This document shows, piece after piece, positions 52,148-61,962 of a DNA stretch of 64,000 bases (position 1 is its first letter; each line of letters begins with the position of its first letter). Position numbers and translations under genes: made by a program. The notes under the pieces are model-generated. The model saw only the letters and a program-made list of their open reading frames with translations, ran no database searches and was not told where the DNA came from. The DNA is from Salegentibacter tibetensis (GTDB lineage: Bacteria; Bacteroidota; Bacteroidia; Flavobacteriales; Flavobacteriaceae), in assembly GCF_020164485.1 (NCBI RefSeq), contig NZ_JAIQZA010000022.1:1-64000 (forward strand), given 5' to 3'.

Positions 52148-53371
52148 CTACATTTCCAGGATCCAATCTGCCGGATCCATTTTTTGCATGTTCTTATAGA
52201 TCAGAAAATGCAGGGTAGTTTTTCCTGAAGTTCGGCTGGTAGCAACTGAACCAAGCTCCTGCCCTGTATTTACCACATCGCCCCTCTTTACAAAAACATT
52301 TTCGAGGTTATCGTAAATGGTAATGTAGTCTCCGTGCCTTACCATTACGGCTTTATTAGCTCCTTTTAGAACCTGAACTTCACTTACTGTTCCATTAAAA
52401 ACAGCCCGGGCTTTTCCGCCGGGATCGGTATCAATATTTACCCCGTTATTATTAATAGAAATAGTTTTTACTATTGGGTGTGGTTGTGTTCCAAAGCGGG
52501 AAGTAACCACGCCAGATCTTACTGGCCAGGGCAATCGGCCCTTGTTTTTCACAAAATCGGCTGCAAGGGCTTTCGCTTCGGGGGTTAATTCATAAACATC
52601 CCTTTCAGCAGAACCGCTTTCTTCATTGGATTTTACAATAGACTCACGAATCATTTTCTCAATTTGTGCGTCAATTTTATTGATTTCCTGTTGTTTTTGC
52701 CTTATTTGAGCAGCGAATTCCCCTTCCTTACTTCTAATATTCTGCATTAAATCCTGCTGTGCCTTTTTGTTCTTCTCCAATTGAGCGCGGGTTTGCCTGT
52801 TCTCGACAATAAGCGCTTCCTTGGTTTCTTTTTGATCGGCTAAACTGGCATTAAGCTGCTGTAGTTCTTCTGCACGTGCCTTAATTTCATCTCCCTGTTG
52901 CTTTCTGTAGTTTGTGTATTGCTTCATATATTGCAAGCGTTTATAGGCCTGCAAAAAGTTTTCAGAAGATAACAAAAACATTATTCTACTTTGGGTAGAT
53001 TTACTTTTGTAAGATTTCTCTATCATCGCGGCATAATCTTCCTTAAGCTGTTCCAATTCTGTTCTAAGCCGGGAAATTTTATTGGTGTTGGCGTTAATTT
53101 GATTGGTTAAAAGATTCGCCTGTTGGTTGGTTACTTTTATTAAATTTTCTGTGTTCCTTATTTGCTGATCCAGATCTTCTACCTGACTTAAAACCGAACG
53201 TTCTTTTTGCTTGTTACTGCTTCTTAACTCATTAATACGAGTGATTTCGTTTCTAAGTTCTATCCTTTTTTTCTCCAGGGTTTCACGAGTTGTTTGAGCT
53301 AACAAATTCCCCGCAGAAAACAGTAAAAAAACGATGCAAAATAAAATTTCAGAAAATTTCTTAAGTTTCAT
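52148..53371 (-). CDS. EnvC-like murein hydrolase activator (coiled coil plus degenerate LytM)
   Basis: A 407-residue exported protein with signal peptide (about 1-25), long coiled coil (about 28-250, e.g. RIELRNEITRINELRSSNKQ) and a C-terminal M23/LytM-like domain (about 285-407). The metal site looks broken: the FGTQPHP segment is followed by NNGVNIDTDPG where active enzymes have HxGxD, and YDNL stands where YAHL is usual, although TLHFLI is kept. This fits EnvC-type proteins, which activate amidases at the septum instead of cutting peptidoglycan. Shares one base with the DUF4292 gene. Confidence 0.9.
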   Translation of the reverse strand: MKLKKFSEILFCIVFLLFSAGNLLAQTTRETLEKKRIELRNEITRINELRSSNKQKERSVLSQVEDLDQQIRNTENLIKVTNQQANLLTNQINANTNKISRLRTELEQLKEDYAAMIEKSYKSKSTQSRIMFLLSSENFLQAYKRLQYMKQYTNYRKQQGDEIKARAEELQQLNASLADQKETKEALIVENRQTRAQLEKNKKAQQDLMQNIRSKEGEFAAQIRQKQQEINKIDAQIEKMIRESIVKSNEESGSAERDVYELTPEAKALAADFVKNKGRLPWPVRSGVVTSRFGTQPHPIVKTISINNNGVNIDTDPGGKARAVFNGTVSEVQVLKGANKAVMVRHGDYITIYDNLENVFVKRGDVVNTGQELGSVATSRTSGKTTLHFLIYKNMQKMDPADWILEM

Positions 53372-54141
53372 TATAAAATAATTTCTTCATAACCTGACGG
53401 AATATCGAACGGGAAACTCAATTCTCCCTGGTCAAATTCGAGTGAACGGTAGGTGAGCTCTATTCTTGTGCTGCTTCCGGCCTCGTTGGCAATAATTCTT
53501 ATTTCTTCCGGAAAAATTTTCCCATTTATTTGCTGGTAATCTGAATACGTTACCGTTACACTTTTATTCTCGCCGACTTGCGCGAGTTGCTGAGCAGAGG
53601 CTTTGAAGTTTCCAGGATCAAGCAAAAACATTTTCTTGATTAATCCTTCTACTGAAGGCATAAATTGAAATCCCCTGGCGGTTTGGGAAAATTGAAATTC
53701 TTCTTCCCTCAGGTCATAGATAGCCTGACCTATTAGCAAATTCTGAAGTTTCTGAAAGTCTAAAGGCGTGCCCAATAAATCACTTAACAATCTGAAATCA
53801 CCATCAAAATAGGTTTGGCTCACTTTTTCATAATAACTCACCCGGGAAGGTGTGATATAAGCTTTTGCTATCGGAAATCCTAAAACCGAAGCGCTCATCC
53901 AGATAGCTTTATCCTTTTCCATTCTAAAGCTTAAATTCACAGATTGTGTACGTTCTTCGCTCTGGTAAACCGTTCTTAATTTCCCGCTAAGGGTTTTAAA
54001 ATCGGTTTCAGAATTATAATGATTTTCTATAATGTTTGCGGCTTCAGCATTTTTAGTAGCGATTCCTTTTATTCCTTTCCGGCTTCCGCAGGAAACAACA
54101 AAAAGGCTCAATAATACTAATCCTAAAATTTTTCTATACAT
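53371..54141 (-). CDS. DUF4292 lipoprotein
   Basis: A 256-residue protein with lipoprotein signal MYRKILGLVLLSLFVVSC. The mature part, with TLSGKLRTVYQSEERTQSVN, FRMEKDKAIWMSASVLGFPI and LLSDLLGTPLDFQKLQNLL, fits the DUF4292 family, whose fold resembles LolA/LolB-like lipoprotein-binding half-barrels; function is not established. It is flanked tightly by a TPR gene (adjacent stop and start) and the EnvC-like gene (1-base overlap), an order I recall from other Flavobacteriia. Confidence 0.9.
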   Translation of the reverse strand: MYRKILGLVLLSLFVVSCGSRKGIKGIATKNAEAANIIENHYNSETDFKTLSGKLRTVYQSEERTQSVNLSFRMEKDKAIWMSASVLGFPIAKAYITPSRVSYYEKVSQTYFDGDFRLLSDLLGTPLDFQKLQNLLIGQAIYDLREEEFQFSQTARGFQFMPSVEGLIKKMFLLDPGNFKASAQQLAQVGENKSVTVTYSDYQQINGKIFPEEIRIIANEAGSSTRIELTYRSLEFDQGELSFPFDIPSGYEEIIL

Positions 54142-55518
54142 CTATTCAATTTCTTTAATTAATGCTTCGGCTTTATTCGAAAATTCAGCCGATTTATCTT
54201 TTTCCCCCAATGCTCCATGTGCCCTGCTTAATTGAGTATAAAAGTCTACTTCCATCCTGGGATTATCAATTAAATAATCCAGGCCAAATGTAAGTGTTTC
54301 TATAGCATCACGATATTCTTCTAATTGGTTTAATGCAATTCCCTGCAATAAAAATAAAGCAGGTTGCGCGGGAAACACCTCTAACATTTCCTTACTCAAA
54401 TCCCGGGCCTCTTTATACTTTTCTAACTCTAATTGAAGTAAAATAGTATTTTTCACTAATTGAAAATCTTCAGGGCTCTCTGCTAAACCGGCTTCAAAAA
54501 AAGTAAGGGCCTCTTCTATTTGACCGCGATTCATATAATATTGTCCCAACTGCCCGTAGAGTTTTGGAGCGTTCTCTCGTTCGCTAAGCATTTTGCTTAC
54601 CTGCATTAAATCCTTTTCATATTCTGGATTATTATCTACAAACAGCAGAAAATCATTAAGCACCTTAAATTTAGATTCTGGATCTATCTCTTCGCTTTCA
54701 AAAACAATTTTCATTGAATTTACTGCATCTTCAGGTTCCTCCCGCTCCAGATGGAATTTATAAAGGGCCAGGTGTACCAGGGTAGAACCGGGATTTGTAG
54801 CCAATAATTCCTGTGCGGTATTGTAAGCTTCTTCATTTTCGCCCTGATCACTGTAGATATAGATCAGGTTTAGATAATTTTGCTCATTTTCGGGGTTATT
54901 GCTTATGCTTTCTTCAAGGTTTTCTATTTGTGCAGCGGTGTCCCCGGTACGGGCAAAAATTTGCCGGCGCAATTTGTTTCGATAAGTGCTTGGGCCCTCT
55001 TGCTGATCCAGTTCACCTATAATTTCCAGTGCCTCCTCGTATTGTTGATTGAGCAGATAAATATTCGCAAGCTTTTCTTTATAATCCCCGTCAAAACCCT
55101 GTAATTTTAGCAAGGTTGCTATAGCTGCATTATATTGCTGGGCGCGGGTGTAGCTTTTATAAAGCTCATTCAAAACATCTTCCCTTTCCGGCGCGAGTTC
55201 ATGCGCTTTCTCCAAACTGGTTATTGCCTCGTCATATTTTTTTAATTCATTATAATTTCTAGCCATTTCAAAATACACCACCGGGTTTTCAGGTTCCAGT
55301 TTCTGGCAATTATCTAAAGCTAATAAGGCTTTTTCATAATTCTCGATACCTTTTTGTTTCAGGGCTTCAAAGAATTGCTCCTGAAATTCGTCGGTAACGT
55401 TCCCAAGATCGTCCTGATTTACTTCCTCAAGCACAACTTCCTTCTCCTGGGCATAACTTCCCTGAAAAATGAATAAAGCTCCTGAAAGGACAGCAGTAAT
55501 GAAGAAGTTTTTTTTCAT
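54142..55518 (-). CDS. Exported tetratricopeptide-repeat protein
   Basis: A 458-residue protein with signal peptide (MKKNFFITAVLSGALFIFQGSYAQ) and about ten TPR units, e.g. PVVYFEMARNYNELKKYDEA, KLYGQLGQYYMNRGQIEEAL and ALFLLQGIALNQLEEYRDAI. TPR solenoids mediate protein contacts, here in the periplasm. Its stop is directly followed by the DUF4292 start, so the three genes TPR, DUF4292 and EnvC-like are one unit, likely an envelope or lipoprotein-handling complex. Confidence 0.9.
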   Translation of the reverse strand: MKKNFFITAVLSGALFIFQGSYAQEKEVVLEEVNQDDLGNVTDEFQEQFFEALKQKGIENYEKALLALDNCQKLEPENPVVYFEMARNYNELKKYDEAITSLEKAHELAPEREDVLNELYKSYTRAQQYNAAIATLLKLQGFDGDYKEKLANIYLLNQQYEEALEIIGELDQQEGPSTYRNKLRRQIFARTGDTAAQIENLEESISNNPENEQNYLNLIYIYSDQGENEEAYNTAQELLATNPGSTLVHLALYKFHLEREEPEDAVNSMKIVFESEEIDPESKFKVLNDFLLFVDNNPEYEKDLMQVSKMLSERENAPKLYGQLGQYYMNRGQIEEALTFFEAGLAESPEDFQLVKNTILLQLELEKYKEARDLSKEMLEVFPAQPALFLLQGIALNQLEEYRDAIETLTFGLDYLIDNPRMEVDFYTQLSRAHGALGEKDKSAEFSNKAEALIKEIE

Positions 55519-55573
55519 AATTAAATTTTCAGGACAAGATTGAAATAAAGAGGCTGTTTGAAAAGCCTGGTTT

Positions 55574-55702
55574 CGTCAAGCTGAACCTGCCCGTCCGTCC
55601 GTTCAGGCGGGTTCATTTCAGCTTCTAACATCTTTGTAACTATCAAGATTTTAGATCCCCGATAAAAATCGCGGCAGGCTCTGAAATAAATTCAGGATGA
55701 CG
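55574..55702. repeat. REP-like two-hairpin element
   Basis: CGTCA (55574-55578) and TGACG (55698-55702) close an element with AGCTGAA/TTCAGC hairpins, a GAACCTGCCCG/CAGGCGGGTTC hairpin (about 55583-55611) and a CTGAA/TTCAG hairpin (55681-55695). It is the same family as 10614-10683, inverted and longer. The gap 55519-55738 holds nothing else. Confidence 0.65.
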
Positions 55703-55738
55703 ATTTTAAAAACTTTTCATACACCCTCTTAAATAAGC

Positions 55739-56755
55739 TTATTCTAAGGTTGAATAATCGCCGATACTAATCTCTGTAAATTCGCCATTAAATTTCGCAA
55801 AATTCCCGATCATAGCGTTATCCAGTTTTGCATTTTTTACTTCAGCAAAAGTCTGGATCAGGCTGTTTTTTACTTCAGAACCAATAATTTTTGTCCCGTC
55901 TCCTATTGAAACATTAGGCCCTATTTTGGCATTTAACAGTTCTACATTTTCGCCAATATAACAAGGCTCGGTAATTTCAGAATTAGTGATTTTCACAGAA
56001 TCTGAAATCAGCTTTTCGCCATCCTGATGAAGAAAGTTCAGCATTCTGCCGTTGGTTTCTACGGTTACATCTTTGTTTCCGCAATCCATCCATTCGTCTA
56101 CAGTTCCGGTTTTAAAAACCCTGTCTTCAGCCATCATTTTCTTGATACCATCGTTGATCTGGTATTCTCCGCCGTGCATTAGGTTTTCTTCCAATACTTC
56201 TTCCAGTTTCCCTTTTAGAACCGCGATATCTTTAAAATAGTAAATTCCAATAACGGCCTGATCACTTACAAATTTCTTAGGTTTTTCAACCAGTTCTATA
56301 ATCTCATCTTTCTCGTTAAGGTTTACCACTCCAAAAGCTTCGGGATTATCTACTTTTTTAGTCCAGATTACGCCATCTGCGTCTTTATCCAGTTTAAAGT
56401 CGGCTTTTATCAAGGTGTCAGCATAAGCAACAACTGCAGGACCAGAAAGGGATTCTTTGGCACTCATAATAGCGTGACCGGTTCCCAGGGGTTGATCCTG
56501 ACGGTAAATTGAAGCTTTTGCATTAAGGCTTTTGGCCAAATCTTTTAAGCTTTCTACCACGTCATCTCCAAAAAATGCCGGATCGCCAAGAATAAAAGCG
56601 ATTTCTTCTATAGGTTGATTAAGAACTTTTGCGATATCTTCTACCAACCGATGTACGATTGGTTTTCCCGCTACGGGTATTAAAGGCTTTGGTATGGTTA
56701 AGGTATGAGGACGAAGTCGTGAACCACGACCCGCCATAGGTACTATAATCTTCAT
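55739..56755 (-). CDS. Sugar-phosphate nucleotidyltransferase
   Basis: A 338-residue enzyme with the nucleotidyltransferase signature GRGSRLRPHTLTIPKPLIPV at the N-terminus and substrate residues in GTGHAIMSAKES and EAFGVVNLNEKDEIIELVEKP. The C-terminus (about 250-338) has imperfect hexapeptide repeats (IGENVELLNAKIGPNVSIGD), a left-handed beta-helix. It forms NDP-sugars (such as dTDP- or UDP-glucose) for cell-envelope polysaccharide, consistent with the flippase gene in the same group. Nucleotide preference cannot be read from sequence. Confidence 0.9.
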   Translation of the reverse strand: MKIIVPMAGRGSRLRPHTLTIPKPLIPVAGKPIVHRLVEDIAKVLNQPIEEIAFILGDPAFFGDDVVESLKDLAKSLNAKASIYRQDQPLGTGHAIMSAKESLSGPAVVAYADTLIKADFKLDKDADGVIWTKKVDNPEAFGVVNLNEKDEIIELVEKPKKFVSDQAVIGIYYFKDIAVLKGKLEEVLEENLMHGGEYQINDGIKKMMAEDRVFKTGTVDEWMDCGNKDVTVETNGRMLNFLHQDGEKLISDSVKITNSEITEPCYIGENVELLNAKIGPNVSIGDGTKIIGSEVKNSLIQTFAEVKNAKLDNAMIGNFAKFNGEFTEISIGDYSTLE

Positions 56756-56844
56756 TTATTTAGTTTTTTTGATCTTCAATTCTTGAAAATCGCTATTCAT
56801 ATTAATCTTCCGCACAACCGGTAATAACCGGTTAAATTATATTC

Positions 56845-57279
56845 TTATTTATTTCCGGTACTTCCAAATCCGCCGGCACCTCGAGTGGTTTCCTCTAGCA
56901 CTTCCACTTCTTTCCAGGAAATATGTTCGTGTTTGGCAATGACCATTTGGGCAACACGTTCGCCGTTTTCTATAGTGAATTCTTCGTTAGATAGATTCAC
57001 TAATATCACTCCAATTTCTCCACGGTAATCGGCATCAATAGTGCCGGGCGCGTTTAATACGGTGACTCCTTTTTTGGCAGCAAGACCACTTCTTGGTCTT
57101 ACCTGGGCTTCGTACCCTACCGGAAGCTCAATAAAAAGTCCTGTTTTTACAATTGTACGCTCCAATGGTTTTAACGTAACTGCTTCAGAAATATTGGCGC
57201 GAAGGTCCATTCCTGCCGAAGCTTCCGTTTCGTAATGCGGCACTTTGTGTGCCGATTTATTGATGATCTTTACCTGCAT
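56845..57279 (-). CDS. dut: dUTP diphosphatase
   Basis: A 144-residue trimeric dUTPase that removes dUTP and supplies dUMP. All five motifs are visible: [58 protein letters not shown] and GAGGFGSTG at the C-terminus. The start codon lies two bases after the flippase stop, so the genes are co-transcribed. Confidence 0.96.
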   Translation of the reverse strand: MQVKIINKSAHKVPHYETEASAGMDLRANISEAVTLKPLERTIVKTGLFIELPVGYEAQVRPRSGLAAKKGVTVLNAPGTIDADYRGEIGVILVNLSNEEFTIENGERVAQMVIAKHEHISWKEVEVLEETTRGAGGFGSTGNK

Positions 57280-57281
57280 AA

Positions 57282-58733
57282 TTAAGATTGTAAAATTTTG
57301 ATAAGTTGTTTTCTTTCAGAAACATATACCGTTCCAAGAAAAATTATTAATAAGCTTATGCCCACGAAATAATTTCCGCGGAAAACATAAAATGAAAATA
57401 CCGAAAATAAGACGGACAGCACTAGATAGCCGCCTATTTTTTTAAGGTTATACGGAATGGGATAATATTTTCTTCCATAGAAATAAGAAAGCAGCATCAT
57501 CACCCCGTAAGCCACTAAAGTTGCGATCGCAGAACCGGTATAACTAATAAATGGAATGAGTAAAATATTGAGCGCCAGGGTAAATAAAGCGCCAACTACT
57601 GAAATATATCCCCCAAACCGGGTACGGTCGGTGATTTTATACCAAACCGAAAGGTTGTGGTAAATTCCCAGGAACAGGTTTGCCAACAAGATAAGCGGCA
57701 CAATATGCATCGCTTCCCAATAGGAGCTGTTCTGAATTAAAAGTTCTTTTAAAAGATCTATAAAAACGATTACCGCCACAAGGATGAAACTTCCAAAAAC
57801 CACAAAATACTTGGTGATTATCGCATAGGTTTCCTGGGCATTTTTTGCATCGGCGTGACTAAAGAAAAAAGGCTCTATCCCTAATCTAAAGGCCGTTGCA
57901 AAAAGCGTCATAAACAAAGCTAATTTGTAGCAGGCGGCATAAGCACCAATTTCCTCTCTTGCTATATCCTGCGGAAGCAGATAATCCAGCATTATCCTGT
58001 CAAAAACTTCATTTACTGAGAAAGCAAGCCCTGCGATTAAGACCGGAAACGCATAAGACATCATGGATTTCCAAAGTTTGCTATTAAAGCTGAAATCAAT
58101 TTTAAAATAGAAAGGTAGCATCATTAACAGGGTAACCGCACTTGCCACCAGGTTGGAAATAAAGATATAACTGATCTTAAAATCTGGCACATAAATACTC
58201 TGGAAAACTGAATTTTCTCCGGCCAGATCCGCTAAAAACAGTAAAAAGAAGATGTTAAGCCCCAGATTTATGCAAACATTTATAATTTTAATTACAGCAA
58301 AACGCATAGGTTTTTCAGCTGCCCGTAACCAGGTGAACGGGATAATCACCAGCGCGTCCAAAAATAGAATCCAAATGACGAGTTGAATATATTTAACCGG
58401 AATATTCGCCATTTCAGCAATAAAATCCTGCACTAAAAATGCCCCGGCGAAAAACACTAAAGAAGTAGTAACAATAGACCAGCCGGAAGTACTTAGAACC
58501 TCCTTGCTGTTATTCATTTTATTGTAAAACCTGAAAAAGGCCGTTTCCATCCCGTAAGCGAGGATGACATTAAAAAACACAAAATAGGCGAAGATTATTG
58601 AAACTTCGCCGTATTCTTCTTTAGGTAAAACGTGGGTATAAAGCGGTATTAATAAAACATTCAGCATACGCGGCAACACCGTGGCCAGGCCATAGACAAA
58701 TGTTTGCTGAAAGAGTTTCTTAAAGGTACTCAA
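57282..58733 (-). CDS. Polysaccharide flippase (MOP superfamily, Wzx-like)
   Basis: A 483-residue membrane protein with about fourteen hydrophobic helices. The N-terminus [25 protein letters not shown] and the [11 protein letters not shown] segment in the middle are typical of oligosaccharide flippases that move lipid-linked sugars across the inner membrane. Next to dut and a sugar nucleotidyltransferase, a set I recall as conserved near the atp operon of Flavobacteriia. Substrate unknown. Confidence 0.9.
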   Translation of the reverse strand: MSTFKKLFQQTFVYGLATVLPRMLNVLLIPLYTHVLPKEEYGEVSIIFAYFVFFNVILAYGMETAFFRFYNKMNNSKEVLSTSGWSIVTTSLVFFAGAFLVQDFIAEMANIPVKYIQLVIWILFLDALVIIPFTWLRAAEKPMRFAVIKIINVCINLGLNIFFLLFLADLAGENSVFQSIYVPDFKISYIFISNLVASAVTLLMMLPFYFKIDFSFNSKLWKSMMSYAFPVLIAGLAFSVNEVFDRIMLDYLLPQDIAREEIGAYAACYKLALFMTLFATAFRLGIEPFFFSHADAKNAQETYAIITKYFVVFGSFILVAVIVFIDLLKELLIQNSSYWEAMHIVPLILLANLFLGIYHNLSVWYKITDRTRFGGYISVVGALFTLALNILLIPFISYTGSAIATLVAYGVMMLLSYFYGRKYYPIPYNLKKIGGYLVLSVLFSVFSFYVFRGNYFVGISLLIIFLGTVYVSERKQLIKILQS

Positions 58734-58754
58734 CAGGAGGGGAAATTAAATTTT

Positions 58755-59195
58755 TTAGTTTTGCTCTTCTATTCCTGTTAGCTTGTAATATTTGGTTTTG
58801 TCGTTTTGTGAAAACACCAGGATCGCTTCATTGTCTTCAATGTCGAACGGCATTTTCTCAGCTTTCTGTGGAACCCTGTTTTTGTTTTCTTCAGCAGGAT
58901 CAGAACTCATTACATCCATTCCATTCGTGCTGAAATTAGCCATAAAAAGATTGGTTTGTTCACTGTCCTGAACCAGGGGAGATTTCATTCCTCTAAAATA
59001 AACACTTTCCAAATTCACACGATTATCCTGGATAGCCGCAACAGGAATGTGAAGATCTAAGCCATTTTCACCCTGTGTATAATAAATATCCTGAAATTGA
59101 GCGGGAGCGCGTTCCTGCAATTCTTTATTGCTACCACAACCGGTAATAAGACTTAAAGCGAATATACTGCTGAATAAAAAAAGTAATTTTTTCAT
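58755..59195 (-). CDS. Small lipoprotein of unknown function
   Basis: A 146-residue lipoprotein starting MKKLLFLFSSIFALSLITGC (lipobox LITGC). The longer frame from 59237 lacks a proper signal, so the ATG at 59195 is chosen. The mature part is polar with few strong motifs (DIYYTQGENGLDLHIPVAAI, YFRGMKSPLVQDSEQTN); not recognised. Sits between the flippase gene and the atp terminator, 21 bp upstream of the flippase. Confidence 0.8.
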   Translation of the reverse strand: MKKLLFLFSSIFALSLITGCGSNKELQERAPAQFQDIYYTQGENGLDLHIPVAAIQDNRVNLESVYFRGMKSPLVQDSEQTNLFMANFSTNGMDVMSSDPAEENKNRVPQKAEKMPFDIEDNEAILVFSQNDKTKYYKLTGIEEQN

Positions 59196-59244
59196 AATAG
59201 AAAGTTTGTTGTTTAAAAGTACAAAAACAAAACGCATACCAAAT

Positions 59245-59274
59245 AAAAAACCCGTAGTTAACTTACGGGTTTTT
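59245..59274 (-). terminator. Terminator of the atp operon
   Basis: AAACCCGTA (59248-59256) pairs with TACGGGTTT (59264-59272), loop GTTAACT. On the minus strand the stem is followed by a T-rich run at 59250-59241. It lies about 40 bases past the atpG stop. Confidence 0.9.
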
Positions 59275-59309
59275 AGAACGGAATTACTCCCGGAATATTA
59301 TTTAATGCC

Positions 59310-60170
59310 TTATCCATTTAGTGCTTCAGCACCACCAACAATCTCGAGGATTTCGTTGGTAATAGAAGCCTGTCTTGCCTTGTTGTAAGACAATTTAAGA
59401 TCGTCTCTAAGCTCCTTGGCATTATCTGTTGCCTTGTGCATCGCCGTCATACGTGCGCCGTGCTCTGAAGCAAACGAGTCCCGAAGGGCTTTAAACAATT
59501 GCATTTTTAAAGACTTAGGAATAAGTTCTTTTACAATCTCGATTTTTGAGGGTTCGAAAAGGTAATCTAATTGCTTTTCTCCATCGGTATCAAATTGTTC
59601 AATAGGCAAAAATTGCTCGTGCTGTACAACTTGAGTAGCCGCATTCTTAAACTGATTGTATACCAAAACGATCTTATCGTATTTCTCATCTAAGAACAAC
59701 TGCATTAATTCCTCAGCAATCTCTGAAACGTTTTCAAAAGAAAGGTCTTCAAAGATTTCATTATTGTTCTTATAAATCTCGTGGTCTTTCTTAAGCACAT
59801 CGTTGGCTTTTTTACCAAGTGTATAGAGCGCCAGGTTTTTAGACTCGTAATCGTTTTTGGCTTTATATCTAACGCCTTTTACAATATTGGTATTAAAAGC
59901 ACCTGCAAGCCCTTTATTAGATGAAATAGCAACTACCAACACGTTTTTAATTTCGCGTTCTTTGGCATATTTGCTGCTGGCATCGTCATCCAGGGTAGCA
60001 CTTAAATCCTGTAACAGCTGAGTTAATTTTTCAGAATACGGCCTCATTTGCGTAATCGCATCCTGAGCCCTGCTCAACTTTGCCGCCGACACCATTTTCA
60101 TGGCGCTGGTGATCTGCATCGTTGAAGATACCGAAGTAATCCTGCTACGTAATTCTTTTAAGTTTGCCAT
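59310..60170 (-). CDS. atpG: ATP synthase gamma subunit
   Basis: The central rotor shaft of F1. The 286-residue protein has the N-terminal coiled helix MANLKELRSRITSVSSTMQITSAMKMVSAAKL and the conserved C-terminal coil SYNKARQASITNEILEIVGG, with the Rossmann-like middle domain (NVLVVAISSNKGLAGAFN). Last gene of the operon and separated from atpA by 81 bp that are almost wholly a perfect inverted repeat. atpD and atpC are not here; in Bacteroidota they are commonly in another locus. Confidence 0.97.
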   Translation of the reverse strand: MANLKELRSRITSVSSTMQITSAMKMVSAAKLSRAQDAITQMRPYSEKLTQLLQDLSATLDDDASSKYAKEREIKNVLVVAISSNKGLAGAFNTNIVKGVRYKAKNDYESKNLALYTLGKKANDVLKKDHEIYKNNNEIFEDLSFENVSEIAEELMQLFLDEKYDKIVLVYNQFKNAATQVVQHEQFLPIEQFDTDGEKQLDYLFEPSKIEIVKELIPKSLKMQLFKALRDSFASEHGARMTAMHKATDNAKELRDDLKLSYNKARQASITNEILEIVGGAEALNG

Positions 60171-60183
60171 AAGTTTCTTTATG

Positions 60184-60244
60184 TCATTCCCTCGAAGGAG
60201 GGAATCTTTAAAATTCTATGAGATTCCCTCCTTCGAGGGAATGA
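60184..60244. repeat. Perfect 24-bp inverted repeat between atpA and atpG
   Basis: The arm at 60184-60207 is an exact reverse complement of 60221-60244, with a 13-nt loop. Each arm also holds an inner palindrome around TCCCTCGAAGGAGGGA. It fills the gap between the atpA stop (60252) and the atpG start (60170). Without a T-run on the minus strand it is not a normal terminator; it may act in mRNA stability, as seen for REP hairpins. Confidence 0.9.
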
Positions 60245-60251
60245 TAACATA

Positions 60252-61832
60252 CTACTTTTTGTACTTCTCTGAAATTTCTTTAGCTACCTGGGTTAGGGTG
60301 TCTGTAATCTCGTCGGTTAATTTACCCGCTTTAAGACCATCTAAAACATCCCTGTGCTTAGTATCAAGAAACTCCAAATAATCTCTTTCGAATTCTTTTA
60401 CTTTATCTACAGGAACATCTCTTAACAAGTTTTTAGAACCTGCATAGATAATCGCAACCTGATCTTCTACCGGGTAAGGATCGTTTTCGGCCTGCTTAAG
60501 GATTTCCACGTTACGTTTACCTTTTTGAATAACTCTTAAAGTTGTAGGGTCAAGATCTGAACCGAACTTAGCAAATGCTTCCAGTTCACGATACTGTGCC
60601 TGGTCTAATTTTAAAGTACCGGCAACTTTCTTCATCGACTTAATTTGTGCCGAACCACCTACACGAGATACAGAAATACCAACATCAATCGCAGGACGAA
60701 CCCCCGAGTTAAATAAATCTGAAGTTAAGAAGATCTGCCCATCAGTAATCGAAATTACGTTGGTTGGGATATAAGCTGAAACGTCTCCTGCCTGTGTTTC
60801 AATAATTGGAAGTGCGGTTAAAGAACCTCCTCCTTTTATTTTTCCTTTAAGGGAATCAGGTAGATCGTTCATACTTTGTGCAATATCGTCATCATTAATA
60901 ACCTTTGCTGCACGCTCTAATAATCTTGAGTGTAAGAAGAAAACATCCCCAGGATAAGCTTCACGTCCCGGTGGGCGACGTAAAAGCAAAGATACCTCAC
61001 GGTAAGCAACGGCTTGTTTTGAAAGATCATCGTAGATAATCAAAGCCGGGCGACCTGTATCCCTAAAATATTCACCAATAGCTGCACCTGCAAAAGGAGC
61101 ATAAACCTGCATAGGAGCAGGATCTGATGCGTTTGCGGCAACAATGGTAGTATAAGCTAAAGCACCTTTATCTTCAAGTACTTTGGCAATTCCTGCAACG
61201 GTTGAAGCCTTTTGCCCAATCGCTACATATATACAATGTACAGGTTCCCCTGCATCATAAAATTCTTTTTGATTAAGAATGGTGTCAATACAAACGGTAG
61301 TTTTACCTGTTTGACGGTCACCAATCACAAGCTCACGCTGTCCCCTACCTACAGGTACCATCGCATCAATAGATTTGATCCCTGTTTGCATAGGTTCACT
61401 TACTGGCTGACGGTAAATTACACCGGGCGCTTTACGCTCTAATGGCATCTGAAAGGTTTCCCCTTCAATATCACCTTTACCATCTATAGGCTGTCCTAAA
61501 GTATCTACTACACGACCTACAATTCCTTCCCCAACATTGATGGAAGCAATTCTTTCAGTTCTTTTTACTACAGATCCTTCTCTAACATCTTTAGAAGGTC
61601 CTAATAAAACGATACCAACATTGTCTTGTTCAAGGTTTAGCACCATTCCTTCAAGGCCGCTGTCAAACTGAACCAATTCTCCGTATTGCGCGTTGGCTAA
61701 ACCGTAAACGTTGGCGATACCATCACCAACAGTAAGCACAGTTCCCACCTCGTCTAAAGAGGCTCCGCTTTCAAAACCTGATAATTGTTTCTTTAATATT
61801 GCTGATACTTCAGCAGGATTTACTTCTGCCAT
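60252..61832 (-). CDS. atpA: ATP synthase alpha subunit
   Basis: A non-catalytic nucleotide-binding F1 subunit of 526 residues. Walker A is GDRQTGKT, the alpha-subunit signature [17 protein letters not shown] is present, and the N-terminal barrel has [20 protein letters not shown]. The arginine finger region SVSRVG is intact. The start is [17 protein letters not shown]. 130 bp separate it from atpH, a wider gap than the other atp junctions. Confidence 0.98.
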   Translation of the reverse strand: MAEVNPAEVSAILKKQLSGFESGASLDEVGTVLTVGDGIANVYGLANAQYGELVQFDSGLEGMVLNLEQDNVGIVLLGPSKDVREGSVVKRTERIASINVGEGIVGRVVDTLGQPIDGKGDIEGETFQMPLERKAPGVIYRQPVSEPMQTGIKSIDAMVPVGRGQRELVIGDRQTGKTTVCIDTILNQKEFYDAGEPVHCIYVAIGQKASTVAGIAKVLEDKGALAYTTIVAANASDPAPMQVYAPFAGAAIGEYFRDTGRPALIIYDDLSKQAVAYREVSLLLRRPPGREAYPGDVFFLHSRLLERAAKVINDDDIAQSMNDLPDSLKGKIKGGGSLTALPIIETQAGDVSAYIPTNVISITDGQIFLTSDLFNSGVRPAIDVGISVSRVGGSAQIKSMKKVAGTLKLDQAQYRELEAFAKFGSDLDPTTLRVIQKGKRNVEILKQAENDPYPVEDQVAIIYAGSKNLLRDVPVDKVKEFERDYLEFLDTKHRDVLDGLKAGKLTDEITDTLTQVAKEISEKYKK

Positions 61833-61962
61833 AATTATTTAAGATAAAATGCCACTATAGTCTCGTGACTGTTTTTATTAAATTTTTCAAAGCCCATTAT
61901 GGGCATTTTTTAAACAAGACCAAAAACCTTTCAGTAAAAAAACAGGTCTATGGCCGGTAATT
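61833..61962. other. 130-bp gap inside the atp operon with a small hairpin
   Basis: The gap between atpH and atpA contains GCCCAT-T-ATGGGC (61892-61904), followed on the plus strand by a T6 run, so it looks like a terminator for plus-strand transcription although no plus-strand gene precedes it. On the minus strand it would be an internal stem in the operon mRNA. No ORF is seen. Confidence 0.6.
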
